Assembly: GCF_001411555.2 (NCBI RefSeq)
Contig: NC_049902.1
Location: 14,160,237-14,224,236 of the forward strand
Reading direction: 5' to 3'
From: Juglans regia
Taxonomy: Eukaryota; Streptophyta; Magnoliopsida; Fagales; Juglandaceae
DNA length: 64,000 nucleotides
Shown: positions 33,864 to 45,115 of the stretch, piece after piece
Layout: every line of letters starts with the position of its first letter
Position numbering within the stretch: position 1 is the first letter of the stretch
Made by a program: the position numbers and the translations under genes
Notes under the pieces: generated by a model
What the model was told of the DNA's origin: nothing
Seen by the model: only the letters and a program-made list of their open reading frames with translations
Databases searched by the model: none

Positions 33864-36757
33864 TGTAACACCCCACTTCCTTATCCTATTAGGTTCACTC
33901 TTAGGTTAACCCTAGATTTTAGAAGGATAGCTCACTCACTTAGAAGAATGTTGACCTTTATTAGGCAAGCGTAGTTCAAATTCTGTCTTCGAGCTTTAAT
34001 TCAAGTTTTTCCTTCTTTGATCATTCATTTCTAGTATTCATTAGCCATACTTGAATATTTATTGAGTCTTAGTACATGTCATTTTGTATGGTGACATGAC
34101 AAAACCTAAAACCACTTCATTTGGCAAACATGTGTACTTTGTGTGCAACGGACCAAAATACCCTTTGCCCATATTATTTTCAAGGATAATTCTGTCTTTA
34201 GTTCCATGAATTTTCTATGAAAGATCCTTATGGTTGATTGTGGAAAACCCTAGCCGAAATCCTAAATATTTTCAAAATGTCGATTTTACCCTTGGGAATT
34301 TCAGCCAACCCTTACTTATTTTATTTTTCCATTTATTTCTTTTCTTTTCTTCTAATTCAGGCCACCTCTCAGCCACCCAATCACCACCGTTTGAGCCATC
34401 ATAGATTTGGCACTTCATTACATTTTGCCTAGCCACTAGAAACCAAGGGAGTAAGACAAGAGAATAGGACAAAATTTGCTAACCCTTACCCAAACCCTAA
34501 CCGCCGGTCATTAAAAGGCTTAAACCCTAGTATAAATTACACCACATTTTCTCTCTCCACCACCCACACGACAACTCTCTCTCTCCCTCTCTCTCTTCCC
34601 CTTTGGTTGATTCTCTTACAACCTAGACACCATCATGCTAACCTACATGGAGGAGCTAAGCTTGAGAGGCAACATGAGCCACCACCCAAACCGCCCAATG
34701 AGGAAGCACCCATGCCCAATGCCACCTTCACTTATTGGGCTATATAAACCCCTCTTCACCTCACTTCTTACTCACTTCACTTCTTTTCCTCTCTTCTCTC
34801 TTAAGTGTTCTTGATGTTCTTGAGAGTTTTTAGAGTTTGCGTGGGAAAGCTTCAAGGGCTCCAATCTTTGAGAGTATTCCCTCTTTTGATCTTAGTTTCC
34901 TTATTACTTTTATGTTTAAGGTGTTAGTAGTTATTTTGAGCAGGAGGATCCTTAGTAGCCGAGTTGCATATTTAGGATAGGGTTAAGATTAAATGCATTT
35001 TTTGAGGAAATTAGCTATGGCATGATTAATTATGGTATAGTTTGATCACGGGATTTTTTTATGGAGGTTTAGATTAAGATGAAAAATATGCCATAACTAG
35101 TTTCAAGTTCTATCTTGTTTTAATCATCAAAGCATGAATAGTTCAACTTTTAAAATGCTTCATTAGAGGGAATTAGCTTATTTTACTTAGGCTTGAAATG
35201 TGAGTATTTAGAAAGCCTTCTGATTGGGATAAGAGGAATGCATGATTTAGCATGTCATTGGAGACAGTCTCACATCATGCATCATTGACGTTTAGTTAGC
35301 ATTTGAGGATTTCGTTTAGGCATGACTAAGTGTTGGGATGAACTTGCTCAAAGTTAGGTCTTAAGCATGTCAATGAGGATTTTAGTGAGCATGTTTCTTT
35401 GAAAATTTTTGTTTCGCATGCGTTCATATGGATCATTAGTGAGTATATTTAGGCATTGACTAGAGTGCACGCCATGCATTTCATGAGATTGGTTATCAAA
35501 GTTTCAAAGGTTCATATAGCATGCATCATTTAGATGTTTAAGGGCAATTACATAATTCTCCTTTTCATGTCGCTGTTTATTTTCCCTTAAGTTAGTTAGA
35601 TTCTAACTTAGCATAATTTATTTCATAGTAGTACTTCGCTTATAGCTCAAGAAGTCTATAAGTTGGCCTCTAACTTACGCCTTGATCGATTATTTATGAA
35701 TGATTGATAAATGTCATCTTTATAACTGTCGTTTTTATAACTGTCATTTTTTGCATGAACTTTCATATCATTTTTTACATCCAAACATTATTTTTGTGCC
35801 ACTCATATGCATTTCATGAAAAATCATTCTTTTTCAAAAGCCTTTGCATGAAAATTATTTTATCACAACCCCAAAGGCTAGGATGGGGAAGTATCCTAGT
35901 GGAACTTCTCTGTCCACTTGGAGTGATTAAATATGGAGTGGTAACCCCCATGTTGATGAATAACAGTCAACATATTTCGAAAGGGTTCTTTTTAAAAAAC
36001 AACAGAGCGAAGTCATACATTACAACACCTAATGCTGGTGGGTGTACATGTTATGATTTTTACGATATTAAGTTATGTTATATTACCAATGCATTGAGAA
36101 CGAGTCTATAGACAATATAGTTTCAACATCAGTTGTACTACGGTCATTGGCAGGTACTCACAGTGCATATGGGGAATTGTGACGATACCACACGTTACGT
36201 TAATTCTATGATTTTGTAATGAAAGACTAAGTTTTTATGACAAAAATGAAATTATGTTCTCTGTAAGAAATTGTGCATAAAAAATATATTTCCTTGAAAA
36301 ATCTGAATGGGAGACAAATACAATTTTTTTTGCATTTCATATTTATCATTCTTCATGCATAGTCAATCTTTGTGCAAGCTGGTTGTTTAACTTATTGAGA
36401 TTTCAAGGCAATCTCACCCCTTATGGACCCACTATCATTTCACTCGAAATGATAAAAGTTGTAGATGCAAATGGACCCAATGGACTAGTGGATCAAGAGG
36501 ATTGAGAAGGAACTGGTGTAGATTGCCTTATGGTGTAGATCATTTTGGAGAACTGAATATTTGGTACTAAGATTAAGCTACCTGATGTTTTGAAACTTAT
36601 GGTTCAATCTATATTATTGGGTTGATTTAGTTATTCTGGCATCATTCCACTTTCACCTTTATTTTTTGCTCCAATTATTGCATACTCCTACTTGCATTGT
36701 ATATTAGCTATTAGGTAGGGGGTCTGTAACCGTGTGTTGCATGTCTTGACGCTCGTA
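33864..36757 (+). mobile_element. LTR H, nested in LTR I (3' end truncated)
   Basis: It starts TGTAACACCCCAC and carries, in order, a leader-like zone (34500-34860), AT-rich sequence, and a 3' zone clearly related to LTRs A-D. That zone includes the gctaggatggggaagtatcc stem-loop (35878-35899), a gttgatgaataacagtcaac motif, the cttattgagatttcaaggca block and, at the end, gtaaccgtgtgttgcatgtc. The last 40 or so bases present in A-D are missing and no target duplication is evident, so the right end is a breakpoint. It is a diverged subfamily of the A-D LTR family. Confidence 0.7.
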
Positions 36758-36914
36758 GTGAGAAATAGAGGAGAGGGAGAAAGGCGTGGATCTGTGGAGG
36801 AGAAAGGGGATGGGTACACAGTGGTTGGTTGGTGTGGAGGGGTGGCCCAAGGTGGTGCTGGTGGCTTCGCAGTGGCACTAGGAGGAGAAAGGAGTTGAGG
36901 CCATGGGTGAGGAA

Positions 36915-36916
<2 letters not shown>

Positions 36917-36968
<52 letters not shown>
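36917..36968. repeat. (AG)n microsatellite
   Basis: About 26 uninterrupted AG dinucleotides lie in the GC-rich zone of LTR I. On the minus strand this is a CT tract in a leader-like context. Confidence 0.97.
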
Positions 36969-37723
36969 GAAGGAGCTGCTGGGCTATGCATGGAGGAGCA
37001 AGGGGCTCCGGCAAAGGGGTTGACAGCCTCAGCGAGGTGTGGCGGCGGCGGCAGCAGCTTCCCTGGGCAGCGGCGTTAAGGAACCCGATAGGGAGATGAG
37101 ATTGGGGGGTGATTCAGGGAGAGAGAAATTTGTGTCGGGGGAGTGGATCTGAGGTGGAGGGAGGTCGCCAGTGAGATGGGTTTGTGGCGTGCGCTGCGGT
37201 GGCTGGCTAGCTGCGTAGGGGTGGCATCGGGGAGATTAAACATAAATAATAAACTAACTAAAAATAGGAAAATAAAATATTATTACAATGGGACTAATTT
37301 AAAACCCAACTTAAATTGTAAAAATATAATCTTTCATCATAATATAAAATGATGAAGTATGCTAAATATTTCTAAGAAAAATAAAAGCATCTAAATATAT
37401 AGAGTTTTTAACATAAAATAAAATAATGAATATTACATAATACTCTTAAAGAACTAAAATCATTTAAATAAAATGATTTGCTAAAACTATATTATTTTTG
37501 AGGTTCCAAACATATAAAAAGGCTTACTTTAAAATTGGATTTGGTTCAATAATACTAAAAATACCCTCTTTAAAATAATTTTGGACATTTAAAATATTTC
37601 AAAAACTTTAAAACACTAAGCTCCATTTAAAAATCATCTGCTAAATTTAAAACACAAATTTTAAGATTTAAAACCTAAAGGCGATACTCGTGACCAATCG
37701 AAAGAAAAATGAGCAGTTGGTCA

Positions 37724-38112
37724 TAGTTTAGCTGCTTGAACCTGATATTTTTGACTGGCCTCCAAATTGTTTTTGTAGTCACCTTAAAAGCATCCCTATT
37801 ATAATGTCGATTGGTGAACACCATCACTATCAAGCATTTGCCTCCTCTGAGTACTGCACCGTCCAACTTCTAGGTTTACACATGTAGCTCCTCTTGCTCT
37901 TGTTCCGTCAAAGATAATCTCTTGTATAGAATATCCAGATCTTCCTCCATCCTACTTGATCCACCACAACTCAACTCTGCAGATAGGACTGTGTATGTGT
38001 TTCCTGTACAATGAGAGGGTTAATGCCTTTACTCAGGAGAAACCTGGAGAGGAAAAAAAAACTCAGGGTCAAGATGTTTAACCGTATTGGAATTGACTTA
38101 AAAATAATGCAC
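37724..38112 (-). pseudogene. LINE2 5' end and first half of ORF1 DUF4283
   Basis: The minus strand encodes EEDLDILYKRLSLTEQEQEE, then, across stops, CLIVMVFTNRHYNRDAFKV, then TTKTIWRPVKNIRFKQLN. These are the N-terminal signature of LINE ORF1 (compare LINE1 LAKKWEGLSLTEKEKG and INRKAFKTTMSKVW). It breaks at LTR I and resumes at 30926. Little 5' UTR remains between the start and the 15-bp duplication at 38113. Confidence 0.82.
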
Positions 38113-38127
38113 ATCTTGTCATGTAGC

Positions 38128-38274
38128 TTTTCTTTCTCAAGTCAAAGTTGATTTTCAAATTGAAGTGACTTGCCAGCTGTAAAGTTGTTATGGGATTTAA
38201 CTTCCTTTTGTTTTCCCTTTTGCACATGCTATTCACATATATCGCAGAAATGCCATTCAAGGAATTACTAGCAT
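38128..38274 (+). repeat. gypsy 3' LTR, piece 2
   Basis: It starts right after the LINE2 target duplication and matches the left LTR from about 10607 to 10750, for example gattttcaaattgaagtgac against gcttttcaaattggagtgac. From about 38268 it diverges from the left copy, so the unclassified segment that continues at 45891 probably begins here. Confidence 0.75.
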
Positions 38275-38316
38275 TTTTTTTAAATGAAACTGAATTTCAT
38301 TGATAGCAGAAGACCA

Positions 38317-38596
38317 TCACAGCAAATCACTTAATACAGTGGATTGAATACATGATGGAATTTCTTCCAATGTATACTTGTCTTCTACAAAATTTAACCC
38401 AACCCTTGCCAAAATATGCGCTGCCATATTAGTCTCTCTATTTGTATAAACAACAGACCATGATTTGAGAGCTGTTAATACTTTTTTGCCATATGCAATT
38501 ATTAGACCAGCTAAGCTCAAACATGTTTCAGCCTTGTTTGCCATGGATACAACTTGCATAACATTCCCTTCAAATATAACCTTTGACAACCCTATC
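38317..38596 (-). pseudogene. LINE3 RNase H, C-terminal half
   Basis: Minus-strand QIGLSKVIFEGNVMQVVSMA, then WSVVYTNRETNMAAHILA, then VGLNFVEDKYTLEEIPS, corresponds to the second half of the LINE RNase H domain, ending at the normal position before the A-tail. The other half is at 44354 upward across LTR G. The open frame's extra residues toward 38712 come from LTR G. Confidence 0.88.
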
Positions 38597-39229
38597 TGTA
38601 ACACCCAGTTCCTTCTTCTTACGTACGCTTCTCTCTTTCTGACGCATGTTCCGTCTTGATGACGTAAGCAAACCCTAATGGCAGAGATTATGTGATCATC
38701 TGCCTTTCTCACTACTGACTGTGAGTCACGTTATGCGTGTCGAACCATGATAGCGTGTCTCGAAAGATATCGTGTGACTTCTAGGGCACGCCCAGTGTTT
38801 TAAATATGCTGGAAATATTTATAAGAAGTATTTCCATCATTATTGAATTAATATTTTATCTTAAATACGACAATCATAATATTATTGAAGATCTCCAAAA
38901 ATATTATAATTGCCGGAAATCATTTTAATATTATTATTAAAATGATTTCAATTATTTAAGATATTATGGGATTTAAATTATGTTGAGAACTTTTATTAAA
39001 TAAAAGGTTTAACCCTTTTAAATATGTTAAGTGAGACTTCATCATTTATTAATGATGAAGAATACCATTTTATAAACTAAAGTTAGTTTAAAATAATATC
39101 TACCCTAATTCCTCTAAGTGCTTTTAATTAAGTTAATGTTTTACGCATCTTCAAATCAGTATTTCAATTCCTCGTCGTTAGATCATCGTGTAGACCCCCA
39201 GACGAAAGGACTGGGTTAAATACCCAGAC

Positions 39230-40020
39230 CCCTCTCTTTTCCCTCTCATTTCCCCGTAACCCTCTCTCTCCTCCCTCTCTCCTTCGGCGTACGCTGTACG
39301 CAGATCACCTCACGCCGAACGGCTTAAGGCCTCAGCCCGGCGCCGCCGTGCGTCGCCAGGCCACACCGCCGACACCATCGGCTGCTCCTCACGCCGGCGA
39401 GTCCATCCATGCCGACTTCTCCCCCTCACGCTCTCCCTTTCTCCATTTCGGAAGTACACAGCCCGAACGGGCTTGTGCGCGTAGCGCCGCCGTGCGCCGC
39501 CCAATGGCTCCACCGCTCCCACGGCGAGCTCCTCTCCCACCGGCCATCATCCTCCACCGAAGCCAACCCCTATGAAGCAGTCCTCCCCCTCCTTCCACGA
39601 CAAGTACCCGAAATGGGTCTCTAGCCCATTTCCCACCGTGCGCCGCCGTACGCGGCCACCCACGACCACCCATGGCCACCATGGACCTCCTCTCCCTTTC
39701 CCCGAGCTCCTCCATGTGACCCATGGCCAGAAGCTCTCCCTCCACCTCACGGCTCCTCACTCACGCACGCACGGGTTGCACGCCGTGCACCACCGTGCAC
39801 CGCCACCCATGGCTGATGACCGCCATGTCCAGCCTCCTCAGGCCGCCACCAAGCCAACCCGACCTCCCACGGCCCCGATCTGCCACCCACGAGAGCACAC
39901 TCTCTCTCACTCTCCCACGGCTTCTCCTCCATGGAATGGCCAGATCTGCCACCGTGAGCCACCGTGGCGCCACCTCGACGCCACCACGAGATTCACCACA
40001 CCTCCTTTAGCCAAGCCCTA
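39230..40020. other. GC-rich leader-like zone of LTR G
   Basis: A GC-rich block with many CpG sites and CT tracts stands out from AT-rich surroundings. Open frames exist on both strands and in several frames (for example 39572-40021 plus, 39389-39760 minus), all of low complexity (Pro/His/Ser/Arg-rich), so none is credible. Equivalent blocks occur in F (22080-22800), I (33600-33863 and 36757-37240) and H (34500-34860). Promoter or transcribed-leader function is inference. Confidence 0.6.
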
Positions 40021-40509
40021 GGTCTAAACCATCACTTTATGTGATGGGTAATCACTGCACGTGATGGACAGTCACTGCGTGTGATTGACCGCCACTGTAC
40101 ATGGCTAGATCCGCCATGTTATGCTCTTTACCATCATCACAAGGCTATCACGAGCCTTTCCAAGACCACACCTAGCTATCCAAACGCCTAAACAGTCACC
40201 GTACGTGAGTTAGCCGCCACGTACGACTCTTCCGACATCATCGGCTATGACAATCTGCAAGCAACGCACGGGTTATCCCGTCGATGGTATAACCCTCTAT
40301 CCCTTATTAATTATGTTGGATATTGATTAGTTGACTAGGTTGTGGACTGTGCTGTTAGTATTTGTGGAGTTGAGGCATTGTGATGAAGTGTTGGGCATTT
40401 TGTGTAGTGAAGTGTTGGGCCTAACTGTATTGGATGGAGGTGCATTGTGCCGTGTAGTGTATTGTAATGTGTTGGGCGCAATTGGGAAGTGTGATGTGTA
40501 GTGTGATTG

Positions 40510-41560
40510 GGAATATGTGCTGTAATGGTGGCACAGTATATGTGGAATGGATACGGTGCACACTGAGTGTACTCTGTGTGCATGTGGCGTGTTGTGTATG
40601 TAGGGAGTACATGTGGAATATACTCCATGTGATGGTGAGATGCACCATATGACGGGTACGCCATAGTGGTGACATGCCGTGATATGTATGAAGGGAGTAC
40701 ACGTGGAGTGTACTCTATGTGGTAGAGTAATGCACCATGTGGCGGATATGCCATAATGGTGATATGGCATGTGGGATGGGGATAGTACACGCTGTGTGTA
40801 CTTTATGTGTGGCGTAATGTGAGACAAGGAGAGTATATGTAAAATATACCCTCTTGGCGTGTCGTGGAACGGAATGAGTACAAGTGGAGTGTACTCAGTG
40901 GCGTAATGCATGTAAGAGGAGTACATGTAGAATGTACTCTATGTGGTGGACGATGCACCATATGGCGTGTATGCTATATTGGTGATGTGGTATGTATGTG
41001 GAAAGTACATGTGGGATGTACTCCATGAGATGGTGAGATACACCATATGGCGTGTATGCCATAGTGGTGATGTGCCGTAGTGTGTATGAAGGGAGTATAC
41101 GAGGAGTGTACTCCATGGGATATGGTGATGCACCATATGGCAGGTATGCCATGGTGGTGATATGGTGCGTATGAATGGAGTGCATGTGAAATGTACTCCA
41201 TATGATGGGTGATACACCATATGGCAAGGATGCCATAATGGTGATGTGTCGTAGTGTACGAAGGGAGTACACGGGGAGTGTACTCCATGTGATGTAATAA
41301 TGTACTATATGGCGGGTATGCCATAGTGGTGATATGGTGAGTATGGATGGAGTGCATGTGGAATGTACTCCATATGATTGGGGATGCACCATATGGCGTG
41401 TAGGCTATAGTGGTGATGGAGCTTATGTAAAGGGAGTACGAGTGGAACGTACTCCCTGTGATGGAGTAATGTACCATATGATAGGTATGCCATAATGGTA
41501 ATGTGTTGTGTATGAAGGGAGTATACGTGGAGTGTACTCCACATGGCAGCGACACTCCAT
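40510..41560. repeat. tandem array of about 85-90 bp double-hairpin units in LTR G
   Basis: About 11 tandem units are visible, with starts near 40603, 40693, 40782, 40919, 41003, 41093, 41178, 41263, 41347, 41432 and 41517. A shorter, irregular stretch lies at 40829-40918. Each typical unit has one inverted repeat GGAGTACA...TGTACTCC (stem about 8, loop about 7) and a second, caccatatggc...gccatagtggtg. The frames read from the minus strand (MVYHPSYGVHFTC-like) are period artefacts. I know of no named repeat that this matches. Confidence 0.88.
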
Positions 41561-44353
41561 GTGGCGTGTTGTAGAGATAAGGATGGTTATGTGATTGATG
41601 GGCGTGGAACGTGATGGATAGTGTCGGGAACTGTGGAACAGTGTCCCGAAGTAGTTATGGCGTAGCCTGTAGTCTGAAGTGACAGGTGTCACTGTGATGG
41701 ACTTATGGCCAGGAGTATGCGCAAAGTAGTAGAACAAGTATAAGAGTGCGCAGCGGAAGCATGACTGGGAAATGTCACGAAGTGACATGACTATTGACAG
41801 TCGTGCTTGTGATGGGTGAAGTAGTGGAATAAGTGTAAGAGTACGCAGCGGAAGCATGACTGGGCAACGTAACGAAGTGACGTGGTTATTGGAAGTCATA
41901 CTTATGATGGGTGAAGTGTTAAAGTGTAGAAATGGCGTAATGGGAACGTGACGAGATGTCACGATGTGACGGGAGTACGTGAGGAACCGTACTCGTAATG
42001 AGTCAGGAGTGATGAAGTAGAATGCTAGGTAACACGACAAGGTCACAGTGTAGCACTGGAGCAATCTTGGGCTATATAACATGACATGAAACGTAGTTAT
42101 AGATGGAGTCTTGTCGTGTTAAGTGTTGGGATGAACTGTCAAAAGGGACGGGTAGCGTGAAGTGTCATGCTAGCCGGGTCAAGAGAAGATTGGTATCGGA
42201 ATATAGCCCTTGTCCCTACGAACAGGTGATCAACGTATTATATACGTTGATCTTAGCAGATAAAGGGGTAAGGTACCTGTGTAACATGGTGAGAGACACG
42301 TGCCGGACGGATTCACCATATGTAATGGGTAATCTGTCATGAGCATAGTTGCACGGTACTAAGCCTCAGAGTTGGCTTAGAGCCATGTGTCTTGCTGGAT
42401 GGGAATGAGGATTTAGAGTGGGCCAAGATGCATGAAGATAGTGACGGATGCATCGTTAGGATTGAGATGTGTGATTCTATCGGTCGGAATCATGCGTCGA
42501 ATGTGGTTGTAAGAAGAGTAAGACGAATGTCCTAGTGTCTTAATCCTAAGGTGAATAAGGGGTTCACTTTAGTGGATGAGCACTCGAGGCAAGACTTTGA
42601 GTTGGAAGTTGTGGTGACCATAAGTGGTCCCCGAAGGGTCTAACATAGTGAAGGGCACGTAAGTGCATGGGATAGAAGGAGAGTGTTCTAAGTATAGCGT
42701 AGTTCTATTTATAGTTTAAGTTACTTATGCATTAGATAGAGAATGATGCTAAGGTTATGTGTATGCATGTAGGTTGCCATCTGACAAGCACGTGAATGGA
42801 CTGAATGACATGCAAGTAGCATGGAGTCCAGGTAAGTGTTACGTTCATACTCTTCTAGAGTTATCAAAGATACAAGAAACGCTTTTCCTTTAAAATGCTC
42901 ACGAAAAGACTAAAGACGTTTTAAGAAAGAAAATGCTAAATGTTCAAAAGCATAAGTATGTACGGCCCCTCATTGGCAGCCCCTTTTTACGCACCCCAAA
43001 GTATTAATTGTACGCATGTGAATGGATGACTATACGCTGTATGTATTGTATGTATTTTCTAAGAAAAACCCATAAACTGATGAAGATGCATGAAAGGCAT
43101 GAAAGCAGATGCTTTTGTGAATCCTACGAACCGACGCTCTCATGTGCACCACGAGGTGATACTCGCGGATGCATGATTGACGAAGTTCAAGGTGACACTT
43201 ATAAGATGCCACGGAAGCTGACGCTTAAGCCCATGTATGTTCTTTGTAAAGAGAAGATAGAACTGAAATGAAATTGAAAAAGAAAACGGAAAGACCATTT
43301 TCGGGCTTATGCCCCAAACGATATTTTCTCACGAAAAGAAATGTTTTCTCATGAAAAGAAATGACTGTTAAATGAAAGAACGAACCGAATGAAAGCTTCA
43401 GCTCCTTCGAGCTGACATGAACGAACGAATGAAAAGAAAGAAAGAAAGAAACGAAAGCATGAATGTATGAAGACACGTAACGGCCACATGACATGAACGA
43501 AAGGGTACCGATGAATGGGCAGATTGCAATGCCGGGTAAGTAGCGCTGGAAGTGCACCCAGTGCTGCCCCCTATGAAAAGGGGTTCCCAACCCGTGGCCA
43601 CGGGCGGAATCCGGGTCCAAAGGAAGACCGCTAACCCCAAACACACGGGGCGTAATTGTGTGTACTGGCCTATGAAAGTGATAAGAAAGAATGGATGTAC
43701 GCACGCACGCACGAACGCACGAACGCACATGTATGCACAAGAGCACAAGAGCACGGGCTCTTTAAGAAATGAAGGCACTAACGGGGGAAACGTTTTACGG
43801 CGAGAAAGCCCTTTTTAAAGTAAAACCCCGTACACCGACTCTTGAAGAAATGAAGGCAGTGACGGGGGACACGTTTTAAATAGAGGAAAGCCTTTTAAAA
43901 GAAAAGCCCCGTCCAGTGACGTTTTCAAACGAACGCACACAAGACACGTAGGCACGCACGTAATAGTATGTACGATTGATGAATGCATGAATGAAAACCT
44001 ATGTTGTTATATTTTAACCGTATGAAGTAATGCTTACGAGTCTTCGACTCATTTTAGTTTTTATGCATGTCCCTCCCCCTCACAGGAACTGCACGATCAG
44101 GATGGACACTGCCCATGGGGAAGAGCACGGAAGTCTAGGCACGAGTTTTAAACGTACGAGGCCTTTTTATTATGAGATTTATGTTTTCCGCTGTAACCCT
44201 CTTTTATGATCAAAGCACATTTTATTTATAAACGTAGAGTCTCGCACCCTGGGGATGCAAGTGAAAAAGTTTTAAACAGGACGGTAATTCCCGTCGTCCC
44301 TTTTATAAAAATATTTCAAAAGAAAAAAAAAAAAACACGAGCGTGACACTATC

Positions 44354-45115
44354 TCTTTGCAAAAAGGCACAGCTAATAGAAAACCATAGGCTTCTACATT
44401 GAATGAATCACAGTTCATTGATCTGGGAGCTTGTAATGTGCCAATCACCTGCCCTTGGGAATCTCTAGCAATCACTCTAATGCCAATCCTTCCTTCAGAA
44501 AATTTGTACCAACATCCCAACTTACTTTATAGACTCCATCATTTGGTTTCTGCCATAACCTTTGAACCTGGGGTTGAACAATTTTATTTTTTGTTGTATT
44601 AACCTGGCAGTTAGCATTTCTATAAGCCTGAACTTCATCTTTAGCAGCTTAAGATAGTGTCGTTGGGTGTCTAAATGCCTTGCCAAGGATGACTTCATTC
44701 CTTCTGGACCATAGTAGTCTTGTTGTAACTACAGCTTCCTCGAGCTCTTCAAGTTGCAAACATTTAGTCAGCTTCTTAATGATCACTTTGAAATGTCATC
44801 TTCTGAATCTTTCTGCAGCTCATACTCCATACATACCTAGCAATTGGACATCCCCATAGTACATGACCTGTTGTTTCAGCAGCTAATCCGCACACTTTGT
44901 AGGCATCTACTTCCACAACATGCCTCTTCATTAAATCAGATAAAGTAGGAATGGCTTCTTTGTATGCTCTCCATATGAAAACTTTTACCCCATTCTAAAA
45001 TCCCAAAAACCCAACCCTTCTTTATCCTTTGATTGGTTGACATAGTCCCATCTCACCCATTGAATCTTGGATTGATCTTCATTGTAACCCCACTAGAATT
45101 TCTTCAAAAGTATAT
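44354..45115 (-). pseudogene. LINE3 zinc-binding region and RNase H, N-terminal half
   Basis: Minus-strand WYKFSEGRIGIRVIARDSQG, then QVIGTLQAPRSMNCDSFNVE, then AYGFLLAVPFCKEI, is the first half of RNase H (normally D-G-A...G-x-G-x-V-I-R-D and the glutamate in E-A). It is cut by LTR G at the ctatc duplication. Upstream (44600-45115) lie badly broken pieces of the zf-RVT domain with stops in every frame. Confidence 0.8.

Larger units (their letters stand above)
30932..37723 (-). mobile_element. LTR I (solo, minus) with nested LTR H and a MITE
   Basis: On plus the segment runs from TGTAACGC (30932) to GGTCA (37723), splitting LINE2 ORF1. Flanks share agtt (30927-30930, 37725-37728), an imperfect target duplication. 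Net of H and the MITE it is about 3.7 kb. Its left part matches the 3' part of LTR G in reverse. Shared blocks surround gtaggttgccatctgaca, ccacgggcggaatccgggtc and gtccctc/gagggac. Order along the minus strand is the same as G: AT-rich 5' zone (37240-37680), GC-rich leader-like zone (36757-37240 and 33600-33863), tgttgggatt-type repeats (33100-33550), then the 3' zone. It is a related subfamily of G. No coding domains were found. Confidence 0.7.
26142..38112 (-). mobile_element. LINE2: L1-type LINE, interrupted by LTR I/H
   Basis: A minus-strand LINE lies between 15-bp duplications catcttgccgtgtag (26127-26141) and catcttgtcatgtag (38113-38127). They differ by two transitions. The left gypsy LTR shows the empty site at about 10593. 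The A-rich tail is 26142-26170 (T-rich on plus). Net of LTR I and its nested insertions it is about 5.2 kb: ORF1 with a DUF4283-type N-terminus, then ORF2 with RT, zinc-binding and RNase H parts. Endonuclease is not recognisable. All frames are broken. That 37724-38112 and 26142-30931 are one element is inferred from the TSDs and because the ORF1 reading continues across the gap. Confidence 0.82.
38597..44348 (+). mobile_element. Solo LTR G (5.75 kb) with hairpin tandem array
   Basis: TGTAACACCCAG ... GAGCGTGACA is flanked by perfect ctatc duplications (38592-38596, 44349-44353) and splits the LINE3 RNase H cleanly. At 5752 bp it is very long for an LTR. I see no repeated ends inside, as a LARD would have, and no gag or pol domain. 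Zones in order: AT-rich (38800-39140), GC-rich leader-like (39230-40020), hairpin array (40510-41560), a tgacgtga-rich section, then a 3' zone (42700-44348). The 3' zone includes cttacgagtcttcgactcat, a motif also near the end of the host gypsy LTR. It is related to LTR I, which lacks the array. Confidence 0.88.

Noticed and set aside
39310..40021. Overlapping Pro/Arg/His-rich frames on both strands of the GC-rich zone
   Set aside because: High GC suppresses stops in all frames. None has a recognisable domain, and the block lies within a TSD-bounded solo LTR.
40510..41560. CRISPR-like look of regularly spaced palindromic repeats
   Set aside because: Units are contiguous with no unique spacers, lie inside a plant retrotransposon LTR, and no cas-type gene is present.
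40327..42082. Long minus-strand open frames (up to 219 codons) over the LTR G array
   Set aside because: Several overlapping frames are open at once and repeat the same low-complexity peptide pattern (His/Tyr/Ser-rich), which follows the unit structure of the tandem array. No domain, no start context.
38597..44348. LTR G as a complete nonautonomous LARD element with its own LTR pair
   Set aside because: I see no direct repeat between its first and last kilobase and no primer-binding site near the left end. Its zone order equals that of LTR I, so a solo LTR is simpler.
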